Shown: piece by piece, positions 52,296 through 62,567 of the stretch
Numbering within the stretch: position 1 is the first letter of the stretch
How the letters are laid out: every line of letters begins with the position of its first letter
Assembly (NCBI GenBank): GCA_910575265.1
Contig: CAJTEA010000003.1
Span: 214,359 to 278,358 of the forward strand
Direction: 5' to 3'
DNA length: 64,000 nucleotides
Origin: Oscillospiraceae bacterium
Lineage (GTDB): Bacteria; Bacillota; Clostridia; Oscillospirales; Oscillospiraceae
Position numbers and translations under genes: made by a program
Notes under the pieces: model-generated
What the model was told of the DNA's origin: nothing
The model's database searches: none
What the model saw: only the letters and a program-made list of their open reading frames with translations

Positions 52296-53192
52296 ATGAC
52301 CAAAGCCTATTGGAATATCATCGCCGCCGCCAGCCTCTGGGGGTGCATCGGCATGTTCTTGAAGCTACTCACCGCCGCCGGACTCACCTCCATGCAGGGG
52401 GTGGCTCTGCGCTCCCTGGTAGGCTGTGCCGGCTACGGCCTCTTCCTGTTGTTTACCGACCGGGGCGCCCTGCGCGTCCACCCCAGGGACTGGTACTTCT
52501 TTTTCGGCACCGGGGTGTGCTCTCTGCTCTTTTTCAACTGGTGCTACTTCAACGCCATTACCCTCAGCTCCATGTCGGTGGCGGCGGTGCTGCTGTACAC
52601 CTCCCCCGTCTTTGTCACCCTCATGTCCGCCCTCTTCTTTCGGGAGGCCATTACGCCGGTCAAGGCCGCCGCTCTGGCAATCACCTTTTCCGGCTGCGCG
52701 CTGGTCACCGGGCTGTTCCCCCTGGGGCGGGAAACCGTCTCTCTGCCCGTGCTCCTCTTCGGACTGGGCTCCGGATTTGGCTACGCCCTGTACTCCATCT
52801 TCGGAACCCTCGCGCTGAAAAAATATCCGCCCGCCACCGTCACCTTTTACAGCATCCTGTTCTGCGCCGTCTTTTCCCTGCCCCTGTCCGGCATCCAGAC
52901 CAATCTGGCCGCGCTTGCCGGCTGGCGGGCCTGGGCGGGCGCGCTGGGCGTTGGCCTGCTGTGCTGCGCCGTCCCCTACCACCTGTACACCGCCGGACTG
53001 CGGGACGCTGAGCCGGGCAAGGCCGCCATTCTGGCCACCCTTGAGCCCTTTGTGGCCGCGGCGCTGGGCATCCTCCTCGTTCGTGAGGAGGTCACACCTT
53101 ATAAGCTGCTGGGCATGGCCGCTATTCTGGGGGCCGTACTGCTGCTGAATTTGCCGCGAAAACAGACTGAATCTGGAAAGGAGAACGCGTAA
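52296..53192 (+). CDS. EamA-family drug/metabolite transporter
   Basis: 298 residues with ten predicted membrane helices in two repeated five-helix halves (each an EamA domain; the second starts near GLGSGFGYALYSIFG). DMT-superfamily exporters move amino acids, metabolites or drugs out of the cell; the substrate is not known. The first base of the next gene's ATG is the last base of its stop codon, so it is coupled to the HD-domain gene. Confidence 0.9.
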   Translation: MTKAYWNIIAAASLWGCIGMFLKLLTAAGLTSMQGVALRSLVGCAGYGLFLLFTDRGALRVHPRDWYFFFGTGVCSLLFFNWCYFNAITLSSMSVAAVLLYTSPVFVTLMSALFFREAITPVKAAALAITFSGCALVTGLFPLGRETVSLPVLLFGLGSGFGYALYSIFGTLALKKYPPATVTFYSILFCAVFSLPLSGIQTNLAALAGWRAWAGALGVGLLCCAVPYHLYTAGLRDAEPGKAAILATLEPFVAAALGILLVREEVTPYKLLGMAAILGAVLLLNLPRKQTESGKENA

Positions 53193-53776
53193 TGTCCTGC
53201 AAAGAGGAATTTATTGAGATTTTCAAGGCCAACATCACCCGGGAGGGCGCGGACAAGCTGCTGGACTATCTGGAGCACAAGAGCGACTTTTTCACCGCCC
53301 CCGCCTCCGCCCGATACCATGGAGCCTATGAGGGCGGGCTGTGCGAGCACAGTCTGAACGTGTACCACTGCCTGGTGGACTACCTCCAGCGGGAGCGGGC
53401 GCGGGAGCTGTACGGACTGGACTACAGTGATGAATCCATCGCCATTGTGGCTCTGTGCCACGATATCTGCAAGGTAGGCTGCTACAAAAAGAGCTTCCGC
53501 AACGTGAAGGACGACGCCACCGGCCAGTGGACCAGGGTGCCCTCCTACACCTTTGACGATCCCCTGCCCTACGGCCATGGGGAGAAGAGCGTGTACATCA
53601 CCAACGGCTTTATCCGCCTGACCCGGGAGGAGGCCATGGCCATCCGCTGGCACATGGGCTTCTCCGGCCCCGAGGACAACCGCGCTGTAGGCCAGGCCCT
53701 GCGGATGTACCCCCTGGCCTTCGCCCTGGCCACGGCGGATATGGAGGCGTCCTATTTTCTGGAAAACGAGGACTGA
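53192..53776 (+). CDS. HD-domain phosphohydrolase-like protein
   Basis: 194 residues. The HD pattern is present: His in GGLCEHSLNVY (~53), then CHDICK (His90/Asp91) and a later His in WHMGF (~150). The order fits metal-dependent phosphohydrolases or nucleases; it resembles short HD proteins of phage-related and housekeeping sets. The substrate is unknown. It overlaps the transporter stop by one base (TAATG). Confidence 0.85.
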   Translation: MSCKEEFIEIFKANITREGADKLLDYLEHKSDFFTAPASARYHGAYEGGLCEHSLNVYHCLVDYLQRERARELYGLDYSDESIAIVALCHDICKVGCYKKSFRNVKDDATGQWTRVPSYTFDDPLPYGHGEKSVYITNGFIRLTREEAMAIRWHMGFSGPEDNRAVGQALRMYPLAFALATADMEASYFLENED

Positions 53777-53847
53777 ACAGCGGGACCACCCAGGCGGTCT
53801 CCGTCTGTCAAAAATGGTGACCGGAGGGCCGATATTGGATTTTATGC

Positions 53848-53876
53848 TTGTGCTTCCGGCGCCTATTTGATATAAT
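53848..53876 (+). promoter_or_regulatory. Promoter of the gdpP operon
   Basis: TTGTGC (53848-53853), 17 bases, perfect TATAAT (53871-53876), 42 bases before the TTG start. Confidence 0.55.
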
Positions 53877-53917
53877 GAGCTATCTTTGAATATCCACCGA
53901 GAGAGGGGCTTCCTTCC

Positions 53918-55906
53918 TTGAACCGAAAAATGAATCAGCTGCTTCAGCCGAGCTTCCGGCTGTATTTCGCCTGCCTGATCCTGTTTGCCCTGCTGTCCGC
54001 CGCCTTCTCCTGGCCGCTGGCTCTGGTCGAGCTGGGCCTGGTGGCCTGCCTGGGCCTGTACAGCCGGGAGAGCGCCCGCCGCAGGCGGCGGGAGATCAAC
54101 AAATATCTGGATAATTACGCCGGCAACGTGGACACCGCCACCAAGGACACCATGGTCAACTCTCCCCTGCCCATGGTCCTCTTCCGCCCGGAGAGCGACG
54201 ACATCATCTGGACCAACGACCGCTTTCTCCAGCTCACCGGCCAGCGGGAGCACCTGTACGACGCCAAGCTGTCCGCCCTGATTCCCTACTTCGACACCCG
54301 CTGGCTCATGGAGGGCAAGAGCCAGTGCCCCTCTGAGGTGTACTACGCCGACCGGTATTTCCTGGTCTACGGCCATCTGGTGCGCACCAGCGGCCGGGGG
54401 GGCGGCGGCTTCCTGGCCACCACTTACTGGGTGGATGTCACCGAGCTGTGCCTCGCCCGGGACGAGTATCAGGCCACCCGTCCGGTGGCGGCGGTGCTGC
54501 TCATCGACAACTACGAGGATCTGCTGAAAAACCTTTCGGAGAATGAACGTTCCACCATCATGGCCGAGATCGACAGCCGGCTGGAACATTGGGTCGCTGA
54601 CACCGGCGGCATGCTGCGCCGGTATCAGCGGGAGCGGTATCTGTTCCTCTTTGAGGAGCAGCACCTGTCCCGGTTCATTGAGAGCAAGTTCGACATCCTG
54701 GACGCCATCCATCAGGTGGTCAACCCCAGCGGCATGAACGCCTCCCTGTCCATCGGCGTGGGCAAGGACGGAGACAGCTATAAGGAGCTGCTGGATTTCG
54801 CCAACCTGTCCATCGACATGGCCCTGTCCCGGGGGGGCGACCAGGCGGTGATCCGCAACAAGTTCACCTTTGAGTTCTACGGCGGCCGGTCCAAGGAGAC
54901 GGAGAAGCGCACCAAGGTGAAGAGCCGGGTCATGGCCAACGCCCTGTCCTCTCTGGTCTCCGACTCCTCTCAGGTGTTTATCATGGGCCACAGGCAGGCG
55001 GACAACGACGCGGTGGGCGCCGCCGCCGGCGTGTGCGCCCTGTGCCGGAAAAACGGCGTTCCCGCCCACATCATCCGGGAGACCGGCTCGCCTCCCGCCC
55101 AAGAGCTGATTGACCATCTGCTCCAGCTGCCCGAATACCACGATTGCTTCCTCTCCTCTCAGGAGGCGCTGATCATCGCCGACAACCGCTCCCTGGTGGT
55201 GGTGGTGGACACCAACCGCCCTGAGCAGGTCCAGGCTCTGGAGGTGCTCCAGGCCTGCAACCGGGTGGCGGTCATCGACCATCACCGTCGGGCGGCCACC
55301 TATATCGAGGGCGCGGCCCTGAACTACCATGAGCCTTACGCCTCCTCCGCCTCCGAGCTGGTCACCGAGCTGCTCCAGTACATCATGGAGCCCGCCCACC
55401 TGCTCCGGGGGGAGGCCGAGGCCCTTCTGGCCGGCATCGTGCTGGACACCAAAAATTTCACCATGCGCACCGGCGGACGTACCTTCGAGGCCGCGGCTTT
55501 TCTGCGCCGCTCCGGGGCGGACACCGCCGAGGTGAAAAAGCTGTTCCAGAACGATCTGGCGGGCACCATCGCCAAGTACTCCATCATCCAAAACGCCAAG
55601 CTCTACCGGGACGGCATCGCCGTGGCCGTGGCCGACCACCCCGTCAGCCGGGTCACCGCCGCCCAGGCGGCGGACGAGCTGCTCAATATCATCGGCATCG
55701 ACGCCTCTTTCGTCATTTCCCCCGATGGAGAGCGGGTGAACATCTCCGGCCGCTCCATGGGGGACACCAACGTGCAGATTATTTTGGAAAAGCTGGGGGG
55801 CGGGGGCAACGCCGCCGCCGCCGGCGGTCAGATTACCGGCCAGACGGTGGACCAGGTGGCCGCCGCCCTGGCGCGGTCTATCGACCAATATTTGGAGGAC
55901 GAATAA
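53918..55906 (+). CDS. gdpP: Cyclic-di-AMP phosphodiesterase GdpP
   Basis: 662 residues. Two N-terminal membrane helices (~13-47), a degenerate PAS domain (~75-165), a modified GGDEF domain (~170-310), then DHH-DHHA1 (~340-660). DHH motifs: GHRQADNDAVGA (metal Asp pair), VVVVDTNRPEQV, VIDHHRR (His455/456). It breaks down the essential messenger c-di-AMP that controls wall stress and potassium. Start is TTG, since GAGAGGGG lies nine bases before it and the nearest ATG four codons in is too far. First of gdpP-rplI-dnaB, an order conserved in Firmicutes. Confidence 0.94.
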   Translation: MNRKMNQLLQPSFRLYFACLILFALLSAAFSWPLALVELGLVACLGLYSRESARRRRREINKYLDNYAGNVDTATKDTMVNSPLPMVLFRPESDDIIWTNDRFLQLTGQREHLYDAKLSALIPYFDTRWLMEGKSQCPSEVYYADRYFLVYGHLVRTSGRGGGGFLATTYWVDVTELCLARDEYQATRPVAAVLLIDNYEDLLKNLSENERSTIMAEIDSRLEHWVADTGGMLRRYQRERYLFLFEEQHLSRFIESKFDILDAIHQVVNPSGMNASLSIGVGKDGDSYKELLDFANLSIDMALSRGGDQAVIRNKFTFEFYGGRSKETEKRTKVKSRVMANALSSLVSDSSQVFIMGHRQADNDAVGAAAGVCALCRKNGVPAHIIRETGSPPAQELIDHLLQLPEYHDCFLSSQEALIIADNRSLVVVVDTNRPEQVQALEVLQACNRVAVIDHHRRAATYIEGAALNYHEPYASSASELVTELLQYIMEPAHLLRGEAEALLAGIVLDTKNFTMRTGGRTFEAAAFLRRSGADTAEVKKLFQNDLAGTIAKYSIIQNAKLYRDGIAVAVADHPVSRVTAAQAADELLNIIGIDASFVISPDGERVNISGRSMGDTNVQIILEKLGGGGNAAAAGGQITGQTVDQVAAALARSIDQYLEDE

Positions 55907-55930
55907 AAAACCGGAAAGGATTGAATTGAA

Positions 55931-56377
55931 ATGAAAGTGATTTTACAGCAGGACGTGCGCGGACAGGGCAAGAAGGGCCAGCTGGTGGAGGTCTCCGACG
56001 GCTACGCCCGGAATTTCCTTCTGCCCCGGAAGCTGGCGGTTACCGCCACAGCGGAGAACGTAAACACCATGAAGCAGCAGGAGAAGGCCAAGAAGGCCCA
56101 GGAGGCCGCTGAGAAGGCCGAGGCCGAGGCCCTGTCCAAAACGCTGGAGGGGCTGATGGTAAAGGTCCCCGCCAAGGCCGGGGAGGGCGGACGCCTCTTC
56201 GGCGCCGTTACCGGCAAGGAGATCTCCGACGCCCTGGCCGCCCAGCACTCTATCACCATCCCCAAAACCAAGCTGGTGCTGGACGAGCCCATCAAGTCCT
56301 GCGGCAGCTATCAGATCAAGGCCAAGCTGGGCTATGAAATCAGCGGCACCGTCAACGTGCTGGTGGTGGAGGGCTGA
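55931..56377 (+). CDS. rplI: 50S ribosomal protein L9
   Basis: 148 residues, the standard L9 size. The N-terminal domain reads MKVILQQDVRGQGKKGQLVEVSDGYARNFLLPR, the family signature; a long connecting helix (VNTMKQQEKAKKAQEAAEKAE) joins it to the C-terminal RNA-binding domain. Binds 23S rRNA at the L1-stalk base. Lies between gdpP and dnaB. Confidence 0.97.
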   Translation: MKVILQQDVRGQGKKGQLVEVSDGYARNFLLPRKLAVTATAENVNTMKQQEKAKKAQEAAEKAEAEALSKTLEGLMVKVPAKAGEGGRLFGAVTGKEISDALAAQHSITIPKTKLVLDEPIKSCGSYQIKAKLGYEISGTVNVLVVEG

Positions 56378-56410
56378 GCAAAAAGCCCTTTATGAGAGGA
56401 GGTGACCTCA

Positions 56411-57766
56411 GTGCCCACAGAAGATGAAGAACTGCTGCTCAAACAGCTCCCCCACTCCGTGGAGGCGGAACACGCGGTGCTGGGCTCTATGCTCATTGAT
56501 CCCCGCTGTGTGCCGGAGGTCATCGACAAGCTGCGCCCGGAGGATTTCTACCTCCGGCAAAACAAAGAAATTTACGAGACCATCTACACCATGTTCAACT
56601 ACTCCCTCACCATCGACCCGGTGACGGTGCTGGAGAACATGAAGCAGAATGGTTACTATGACGAAAACCAGTCCCGGGGCTACATATTGCAGCTGATGGA
56701 CACCACTCCCACCGCCGCCAACGTGGGGGAGTACATTGAGATTTTAAAGGACAAAACCCTTCTGCGCCAGGTTGCGGAGGCGGCCTCCGGCCTCACCGCC
56801 ATGATTCAGGAGGGCACCGCCACCGGCCAGGACATTCTGGAGGCGGCGGAACAGCGGATTTACTCCATCCGCCAGGGCCGTGCCGCCCGGGGGCTGACCC
56901 CCATTTCTCAGATTCTCATCGACGTCTACGACCGCCTGGAGGAGCTGGCCGCCAGCGACCAGGCCATCCCGGGGCTGTCCACCGGCCTGCGGGACCTGGA
57001 CCGGGCCATCTCCGGCCTGAACAAGTCCGACCTGATCCTTCTGGCCGCCCGGCCCGGCATGGGCAAGACCTCCATGGCTCTGAACATCCTCCTGGACGCG
57101 GGCAAAAAATCGGGAAAAAAGGTGGCCTTCTTCTCCCTGGAGATGAGCCGGGAACAGCTGGCCCTGCGGCTGATCTCCAGCGAGTGCTTTGTGGACAACA
57201 AAAAGCTGGTCACCGGCAAGCTCGCGGACGAGGACTGGGAGAGCGTAGCCGCCGCCGCCGACTCGTTGAACCGCTCCGCCATCCTCATCGACGACGATTC
57301 CGGGGTCACGGTGGCCGATATTCTGGCCAAATGCCGCCGGGTGGAGGATCTGGGGCTGATTGTCATCGACTATTTGCAGCTGATGCAGTCCGCCGGGGGC
57401 AAGACCCGCGGCGGGGACAACCGGCAGCAGATCGTGTCTGACATCTCCCGGAGCCTGAAGATTATGGCCAAGGACCTGAACGTGCCGGTGCTGTGCCTCA
57501 GCCAGCTGTCCCGGGCCAACGAGAGCCGGCAGGACAAGCGGCCCATGCTCTCCGATTTGCGGGAATCCGGCGCCATCGAGCAGGACGCGGATATCGTCCT
57601 GTTCCTCTACCGGGAGGGCTACTACAACAAAGAGACGGATAATCCCAACCTCTCCGAGTGCATCATCGCCAAAAACCGCCACGGTGAGACGGGCACGGTG
57701 GAGCTGCAATGGACGCCGGAGTTCACCACCTTCTCCGATATCGAACGGCGGCGGGAGGAATACTGA
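56411..57766 (+). CDS. dnaB: Replicative DNA helicase
   Basis: 451 residues. N-terminal helical domain (PHSVEAEHAVLGSMLIDPR), linker, then RecA-like ATPase with Walker A ARPGMGKTS (~213-221) and the LGLIVIDYLQLM Walker B, ending with the EIAKNR-like CIIAKNRHGETGTVEL. Hexameric helicase at the replication fork. GTG 56411 is taken because AGGAGGTGA lies five to six bases upstream; an in-frame GTG at 56402 lies inside that site. The gene called dnaC in Bacillus. Confidence 0.96.
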   Translation: MPTEDEELLLKQLPHSVEAEHAVLGSMLIDPRCVPEVIDKLRPEDFYLRQNKEIYETIYTMFNYSLTIDPVTVLENMKQNGYYDENQSRGYILQLMDTTPTAANVGEYIEILKDKTLLRQVAEAASGLTAMIQEGTATGQDILEAAEQRIYSIRQGRAARGLTPISQILIDVYDRLEELAASDQAIPGLSTGLRDLDRAISGLNKSDLILLAARPGMGKTSMALNILLDAGKKSGKKVAFFSLEMSREQLALRLISSECFVDNKKLVTGKLADEDWESVAAAADSLNRSAILIDDDSGVTVADILAKCRRVEDLGLIVIDYLQLMQSAGGKTRGGDNRQQIVSDISRSLKIMAKDLNVPVLCLSQLSRANESRQDKRPMLSDLRESGAIEQDADIVLFLYREGYYNKETDNPNLSECIIAKNRHGETGTVELQWTPEFTTFSDIERRREEY

Positions 57767-57785
57767 TAGAAACGGAGGTCCTGCC

Positions 57786-59180
57786 ATGCTGAAAACCGTT
57801 GAAACCTTTATCCGGGAACAGGACCTGATCCCCCCTGGATCCACGGTGCTGTGCGCCGTATCCGGCGGGGCGGACTCCATATGCCTTCTCCATGTTCTGT
57901 ATACGCTGCGCTTCAGGATTGGATTCCGGCTGATTGCCGCCCACTATAACCACAGGCTGCGGGGAGCGGAATCCGACCGGGACGAGAAATTTGTGGCGCA
58001 GTTTGTGTCCCTGTGCTGCGGCGCCACCCGGCTGGCGGACGGCTCCACGCTCCCCTCCATTTCCCTTTATACAGGCTCCGGCGACGTGGCCGGACAGGCC
58101 AGACTCCGGGGCACGGGAATCGAGGAGACCGCCCGGGACATGCGCTATGACTTTCTGCGCCAGACCGCCCGGGAGGCGGGGGCGGACCGGATCGCCACCG
58201 CCCACACCGCCAACGACAATGTGGAGACCATTCTGTTTCATCTGGCCCGCGGCTCCGGCCTGCGGGGGCTGGGGGGAATCCCGCCCAAGCGGCAGGGGAT
58301 CATCCGCCCTATGCTCACCATCACCCGGCAGCAGGTGGAGGACTATCTGTTCCGCCGCTCCCTCCCCCACATGGAGGACAGCTCCAACTCCAGCGACGAA
58401 TACACCCGCAACCGCATCCGCCATCAGGTTCTCCCAGTGCTGGAGGACATCGCCCCCGGCTTTGCCGCCCGGCTGGCCGACACCGCCGCCCTCCTTCGTG
58501 CGGACGAGGCCGTCCTCACCGCAAAGGCCCAGGAGCTGGCGGACCACGCGGCCCCGTGGGGCGGGGGGCTGTCCATTGACAGCGGGGCGGTCGCCTGCGC
58601 GCCGGACCCCATTGCCAGCCGCGCCCTCCGGCTGCTTTTGGGCAGGCTCTGGGGCGGGGACCGGAACTGCTCCGCTGTCCACCTGAGCGCCCTGCTCCGG
58701 CTGTGCCGGAGTGAGGCCCCCTCCGGAGAGCTTCACCTCCCCCACCAAACCAATGCCCGCCGGGCCTATGACCGGCTGCTTCTGGTCCCCAGGCTGGGGC
58801 CTATCCCCCTGACGGAGGGCCCCTTGCCTCTGCCCGGTGAGCTGGACTGCGGCCCCTGGCATATTACCTGCGGCGAAGAGGTCTACCAGGGACAGCGCCA
58901 GGGCTCCTGGGAGTTCTGGCTGGATCGGGCGTCCGTCCCCGCCCTGCTGCTGCGCGGCAGGCGGACGGGGGACCGCCTCACCCCGCCGGGACGGCTGGGC
59001 AAGACGGTAAAAAAATGGATGATTGAGGAAAAGCTGCCCCGCTTTCAGCGGGAGGTGCTTCCGGTGTTTGACTGTCAGGGCCGGACGGCCGCTGTAGCCG
59101 GTCTGGGCCCCGACCGGGTGTTTGCCGCCCGGGAGGGTCAAGGCTCCTGGCATATTGTCATTTCATCTGTGGAAGCATAA
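57786..59180 (+). CDS. tilS: tRNA(Ile)-lysidine synthase
   Basis: 464 residues. The PP-loop SGGADS (26-31) and the C-terminal TilS domain (GDRLTPPGRLGKTVKKWMIEEKLPR, typical) are complete. It attaches lysine to the CAU anticodon of tRNA-Ile so that AUA is read as isoleucine; essential. Precedes hpt and ftsH, an order conserved in Firmicutes. The gap to dnaB is 19 bases with GGAGG. Confidence 0.95.
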   Translation: MLKTVETFIREQDLIPPGSTVLCAVSGGADSICLLHVLYTLRFRIGFRLIAAHYNHRLRGAESDRDEKFVAQFVSLCCGATRLADGSTLPSISLYTGSGDVAGQARLRGTGIEETARDMRYDFLRQTAREAGADRIATAHTANDNVETILFHLARGSGLRGLGGIPPKRQGIIRPMLTITRQQVEDYLFRRSLPHMEDSSNSSDEYTRNRIRHQVLPVLEDIAPGFAARLADTAALLRADEAVLTAKAQELADHAAPWGGGLSIDSGAVACAPDPIASRALRLLLGRLWGGDRNCSAVHLSALLRLCRSEAPSGELHLPHQTNARRAYDRLLLVPRLGPIPLTEGPLPLPGELDCGPWHITCGEEVYQGQRQGSWEFWLDRASVPALLLRGRRTGDRLTPPGRLGKTVKKWMIEEKLPRFQREVLPVFDCQGRTAAVAGLGPDRVFAAREGQGSWHIVISSVEA

Positions 59181-59212
59181 TACGGTTTGCAGCGGAAAGG
59201 AAGAAAATTTCC

Positions 59213-59755
59213 ATGTTAGAGAACGATATTCAGGAGATATTATTCAGTGAGGAACAGCTCAAAACCCGGGTGGCGGAGATCGCCCGGCAGATTGAAACGG
59301 ACTACGCCGGTCAGGAAATTATGCTTATCAGCGTACTTCGGGGTTCCTTCATCTTTATGGCCGACCTGTGCCGGGCCATTCACCTGCCCTGTACCCTGGA
59401 CTTCATGTCCGTGTCCTCCTACGGCACCGGTACCACCTCCAGCGGACAGGTGCAGATTACCAAAGACCTGTCTGAGGACATCACCGGCCGCAATCTGATT
59501 GTAGTGGAGGATATCCTGGACAGCGGCAACACCCTGAGCTATCTGCTGAACATTCTGGACCACCGCCACCCCGCCTCGGTCCGCCTGTGCGCCCTGCTGG
59601 ACAAGCCGGAGCGCCGGGTCAAGCCGGTGGAGCTGCACTACCGCGGCTTTCCCATTCCCGACGCCTTTGTGGTGGGCTACGGACTGGATTACGCGGAAAA
59701 ATACCGCAATCTTCCCTACATCGGCATTTTAAAGCCTGAGATTTACGGCGGATGA
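59213..59755 (+). CDS. hpt: Hypoxanthine phosphoribosyltransferase
   Basis: 180 residues. The PRPP motif [11 protein letters not shown] (97-107) and the VLRGSFIF loop mark the HPRT family, which salvages hypoxanthine and guanine. In Firmicutes TilS and Hpt control FtsH synthesis from the same locus. A gap of 32 bases follows tilS, and ftsH starts 22 bases after its stop. Confidence 0.95.
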   Translation: MLENDIQEILFSEEQLKTRVAEIARQIETDYAGQEIMLISVLRGSFIFMADLCRAIHLPCTLDFMSVSSYGTGTTSSGQVQITKDLSEDITGRNLIVVEDILDSGNTLSYLLNILDHRHPASVRLCALLDKPERRVKPVELHYRGFPIPDAFVVGYGLDYAEKYRNLPYIGILKPEIYGG

Positions 59756-59777
59756 GCCGCCGGAAAGGATCCTGCCT

Positions 59778-61658
59778 ATGAAACGCTTTGGCCCCCGGGA
59801 TATCCTTCTCTACGCGCTGCTGGCCCTGATGGCCTTCTTTGCCTTCAGCGCTCTGCGGCAGCTGGAGCGGAGCGAGGAACCCACCTACAGCCAGATACGC
59901 ACCTATTTTGTCCAGAAGCGGGTGGAGTATTTCACCCTGGAGGACAATACCCTCACCCTGCTCCTCCGGGGACAGGACGGGGGTGAGCCGGTCCGCCTCA
60001 CCTGCCAGGTGGCCGACCCCGCCTTCTTCTATGAGGATATGCGGGAGCTGGTCAACGAGCAGCTGGAGGCCGGAATTTTAAAGGGCTTCGACTACCCTCC
60101 TGGAGTGGAGAGCTCCTGGTGGTACGGCCTGATCCCCTACCTGGTGGCGGCGGCGGTGCTGTGCCTGTTCTGGTATCTGATGGTCCGCCAGCGCGGCGGC
60201 GGCGGCGGGGGCGGGACCCCCAGCGCTTCCCGCTTCGGCCACGCTCGCACCCGCACCCTGTCCGATCAGGGAAAGAAAGTCACCTTTCGGGATGTGGCCG
60301 GCGCGGAGGAGGAAAAGGAGGAGCTTCAGGAAATTGTAGAGTTCCTCAAAGACCCCCAGAAGTTCACCTCCCTGGGTGCCCGCATCCCCAAGGGCGTCCT
60401 GCTGGTGGGCCCTCCGGGCACCGGCAAAACCCTGATCGCCAAGGCGGTGGCCGGGGAGGCCGGAGTACAGTTCCTGTCCATCTCCGGCTCCGATTTTGTG
60501 GAGCTGTATGTGGGCGTGGGCGCAAGCCGTGTCCGGGACCTGTTTGACCAGGCCAAAAAGAGCGCCCCGGCCATCGTGTTCATCGACGAGATCGACGCCG
60601 TGGGCCGTCAGCGGGGCACCGGCCTGGGCGGCGGACACGACGAGCGGGAGCAGACCCTGAACCAGCTGCTGGTGGAGATGGACGGCTTTGCCTCCAACGA
60701 GGGTGTGATCGTGCTGGCCGCCACCAACCGGCAGGATATCCTGGACCCCGCCCTGCTCCGGCCCGGACGGTTTGACCGTCAGATCTACGTGGGCCTGCCC
60801 GACATCAAGGGGCGGGAGGAGATCCTAAAGGTCCACGCCAGGGAAAAGCCCCTGGCTGAGGATGTGGTTCTTCGGGACGTTGCCAAGGCTACCTCCGGCT
60901 TCACAGGGGCCGATTTGGAAAATCTCCTCAATGAGGCTGCCCTTCTGGCCGCCCGGCAGGACCGGCGATTCCTCGCCATGACCGATCTTCACGAGGCTAT
61001 GCTCAAGGTAATCGCTGGCCCGGAAAAGCGCAGCCGCGTGGTCACTGAGCACACCCGCCGCCTCACCGCTTACCATGAGGCGGGCCACGCTGTGGTCATC
61101 CATGAGTTGTCCACCGCCGACCCGGTTCACCAGATTACCATCATCCCCAGGGGGCAGGCCGGCGGCATGACCATCTCTCTCCCTGACGAGGACAAGGCCT
61201 ATCAATCCAAGCGGGAGCTGACCGAGCAGATTGCCCGCTGCCTGGGCGGCCGTGTGGCCGAGGAGCTGGTGCTGGGGGACATCTCCACCGGCGCGGGCAG
61301 CGATATCCAGCGGGCCTCCGCCATCGCCCGGAATATGGTCATGCGCTATGGCATGAGCGAAAAGCTGGGCAGCGTAGTCTTTGAAACCGGCCACGATGAG
61401 GTGTTTATCGGCCGCTCTATGGCCCAGGCCAAGACCTACTCCGAGGAGGTCGCCGCCATCATTGACGAGGAGGTGCGCACCCTCATCGACCAGGCCTACG
61501 CCGACTGCGAAAGTATTTTAACCCGCTGCCGCCGGGAGCTGGAAATCACCGCCCGGTACCTCCTGGACCACGAAACCATGGAGGGCGAGGTCTTTGCCAG
61601 GGTATTTGACAACCCCCAGGCCGAAGAATTTGCCTCCTATCAAAATATCCAGACCTGA
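59778..61658 (+). CDS. ftsH: ATP-dependent zinc metalloprotease FtsH
   Basis: 626 residues. Two membrane helices (~8-24 and ~117-135) flank an extracytoplasmic domain. The AAA domain has Walker A GPPGTGKT (211-218), Walker B (FIDEID) and the second region of homology (RPGRFDR). The zinc site is HEAGH (433-437), third ligand further on. A Gly-rich linker ([12 protein letters not shown]) follows the second helix. It degrades damaged membrane and short-lived regulatory proteins as a hexamer. Complete. Confidence 0.97.
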   Translation: MKRFGPRDILLYALLALMAFFAFSALRQLERSEEPTYSQIRTYFVQKRVEYFTLEDNTLTLLLRGQDGGEPVRLTCQVADPAFFYEDMRELVNEQLEAGILKGFDYPPGVESSWWYGLIPYLVAAAVLCLFWYLMVRQRGGGGGGGTPSASRFGHARTRTLSDQGKKVTFRDVAGAEEEKEELQEIVEFLKDPQKFTSLGARIPKGVLLVGPPGTGKTLIAKAVAGEAGVQFLSISGSDFVELYVGVGASRVRDLFDQAKKSAPAIVFIDEIDAVGRQRGTGLGGGHDEREQTLNQLLVEMDGFASNEGVIVLAATNRQDILDPALLRPGRFDRQIYVGLPDIKGREEILKVHAREKPLAEDVVLRDVAKATSGFTGADLENLLNEAALLAARQDRRFLAMTDLHEAMLKVIAGPEKRSRVVTEHTRRLTAYHEAGHAVVIHELSTADPVHQITIIPRGQAGGMTISLPDEDKAYQSKRELTEQIARCLGGRVAEELVLGDISTGAGSDIQRASAIARNMVMRYGMSEKLGSVVFETGHDEVFIGRSMAQAKTYSEEVAAIIDEEVRTLIDQAYADCESILTRCRRELEITARYLLDHETMEGEVFARVFDNPQAEEFASYQNIQT

Positions 61659-61697
61659 ATTTTTTAGAATTTTTTTGCCAAACCGCTATTTTTCCTC

Positions 61698-61726
61698 TTT
61701 ACAACGGACCGCGAATCTGCTATAAT
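61698..61726 (+). promoter_or_regulatory. Promoter of tRNA-Arg
   Basis: TTTACA (61698-61703), 17 bases, perfect TATAAT (61721-61726), 21 bases before the tRNA. Confidence 0.8.
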
Positions 61727-61747
61727 AATCCAGTATCTTAAAGATGT

Positions 61748-61824
61748 GCGTCCGTAGTTCAATTGGATAGAGCGTCAGATTCCGGTTCTGAATGTTGGGG
61801 GTTCGAGTCCCTTCGGGCGTGCCA
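61748..61824 (+). tRNA. tRNA-Arg (anticodon CCG)
   Basis: The cloverleaf folds fully: acceptor GCGTCCG/CGGGCGT (two G-T pairs), D arm, anticodon stem TCAGA/TCTGA with loop TTCCGGT giving anticodon CCG, T arm GGGGG-TTCGAGT-CCCTT, and an encoded CCA end at 61822-61824. Reads CGG arginine codons. It stands at the edge of accessory DNA, a common place for integration. Confidence 0.96.
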
Positions 61825-61828
61825 TGAT

Positions 61829-61869
61829 AAGTTGACAGGCTACACCAAGGGGGTAGTCTGTCAACTTTT
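61829..61869 (+). terminator. Terminator after tRNA-Arg
   Basis: Near-perfect 15-bp stem AAGTTGACAGGCTAC / GTAGTCTGTCAACTT (61829-61843 with 61853-61867), followed by TTA; sits four bases after the CCA. The AT-richer foreign-looking region starts here. Confidence 0.8.
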
Positions 61870-61943
61870 ATGTATAATCACATAAAACCTTTGTGCTGCA
61901 GTAATTTCACTGCGGCATTCTTGTTTGTAGGAGGAAAATCATC

Positions 61944-62438
61944 ATGAATGTGATACAAAAAAGCGAGGCAATCAAGAACGGTCTCCGGAAAGGCTTTCAG
62001 GACGGCAGTTCCAAAATGGCAAAGCGTAAGTGCTATGGATATGAGGTCAGTTCTGATGGAGAACTGGAAATAAATCCGGACGAAGCCAAGGTGGTGAGCT
62101 GGATATTTGAACGGTATCTTGCTGGTGACAGCCTTGGGAAAATTGCTGCTGGTCTGGAAAGGCAGGGCATCCCCTCTCCCACTGGCAGACCCAAATGGAA
62201 TCGGGAGGCGATTGACAAACTGCTCTCCAACGAAAAATATACCGGACGGGTGCTACTTCAAAAAACGGTAAGCACTGGCGCTGTCCAAATCGACAATGAT
62301 GGCCTCATGGATCGGTTCCTTTACACCGACACCCATAAGGCCATTATTTCTGATGCGATATTCGCGGCAGTACAGAGAGAAAAGCAAAAACGGGGCAACA
62401 ACCCAGAAAATAAGATTGCTATTAAGCTGACTTTCTGA
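61944..62438 (+). CDS. Recombinase-domain protein lacking the catalytic serine domain
   Basis: 164 residues. They match the Recombinase DNA-binding domain of large serine recombinases (KMAKRKCYGYEV, AKVVSWIFERYLAGDSLGKIAAGLERQGIPSP, NEKYTGRVLLQKT). The N-terminal resolvase domain, with the catalytic serine, and the C-terminal zinc ribbon are absent. It begins exactly at the domain border with its own ATG and GGAGG nine bases upstream, so it is expressed as a separate unit, not just a chance fragment. It might bind att sites as a regulator or be a remnant. GC is clearly below the core genome. Confidence 0.75.
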   Translation: MNVIQKSEAIKNGLRKGFQDGSSKMAKRKCYGYEVSSDGELEINPDEAKVVSWIFERYLAGDSLGKIAAGLERQGIPSPTGRPKWNREAIDKLLSNEKYTGRVLLQKTVSTGAVQIDNDGLMDRFLYTDTHKAIISDAIFAAVQREKQKRGNNPENKIAIKLTF

Positions 62439-62567
62439 TATAATAAAAATGGAAAGGTATAGTTGTTGAGTTGAGTACTTAATACTATTAGTGAAATTTT
62501 TAACCTTTAACCTAAATAAGGTATGTGCAGTTATGTTTATACCACAGAAGTGTAAGGTGGTGGTACT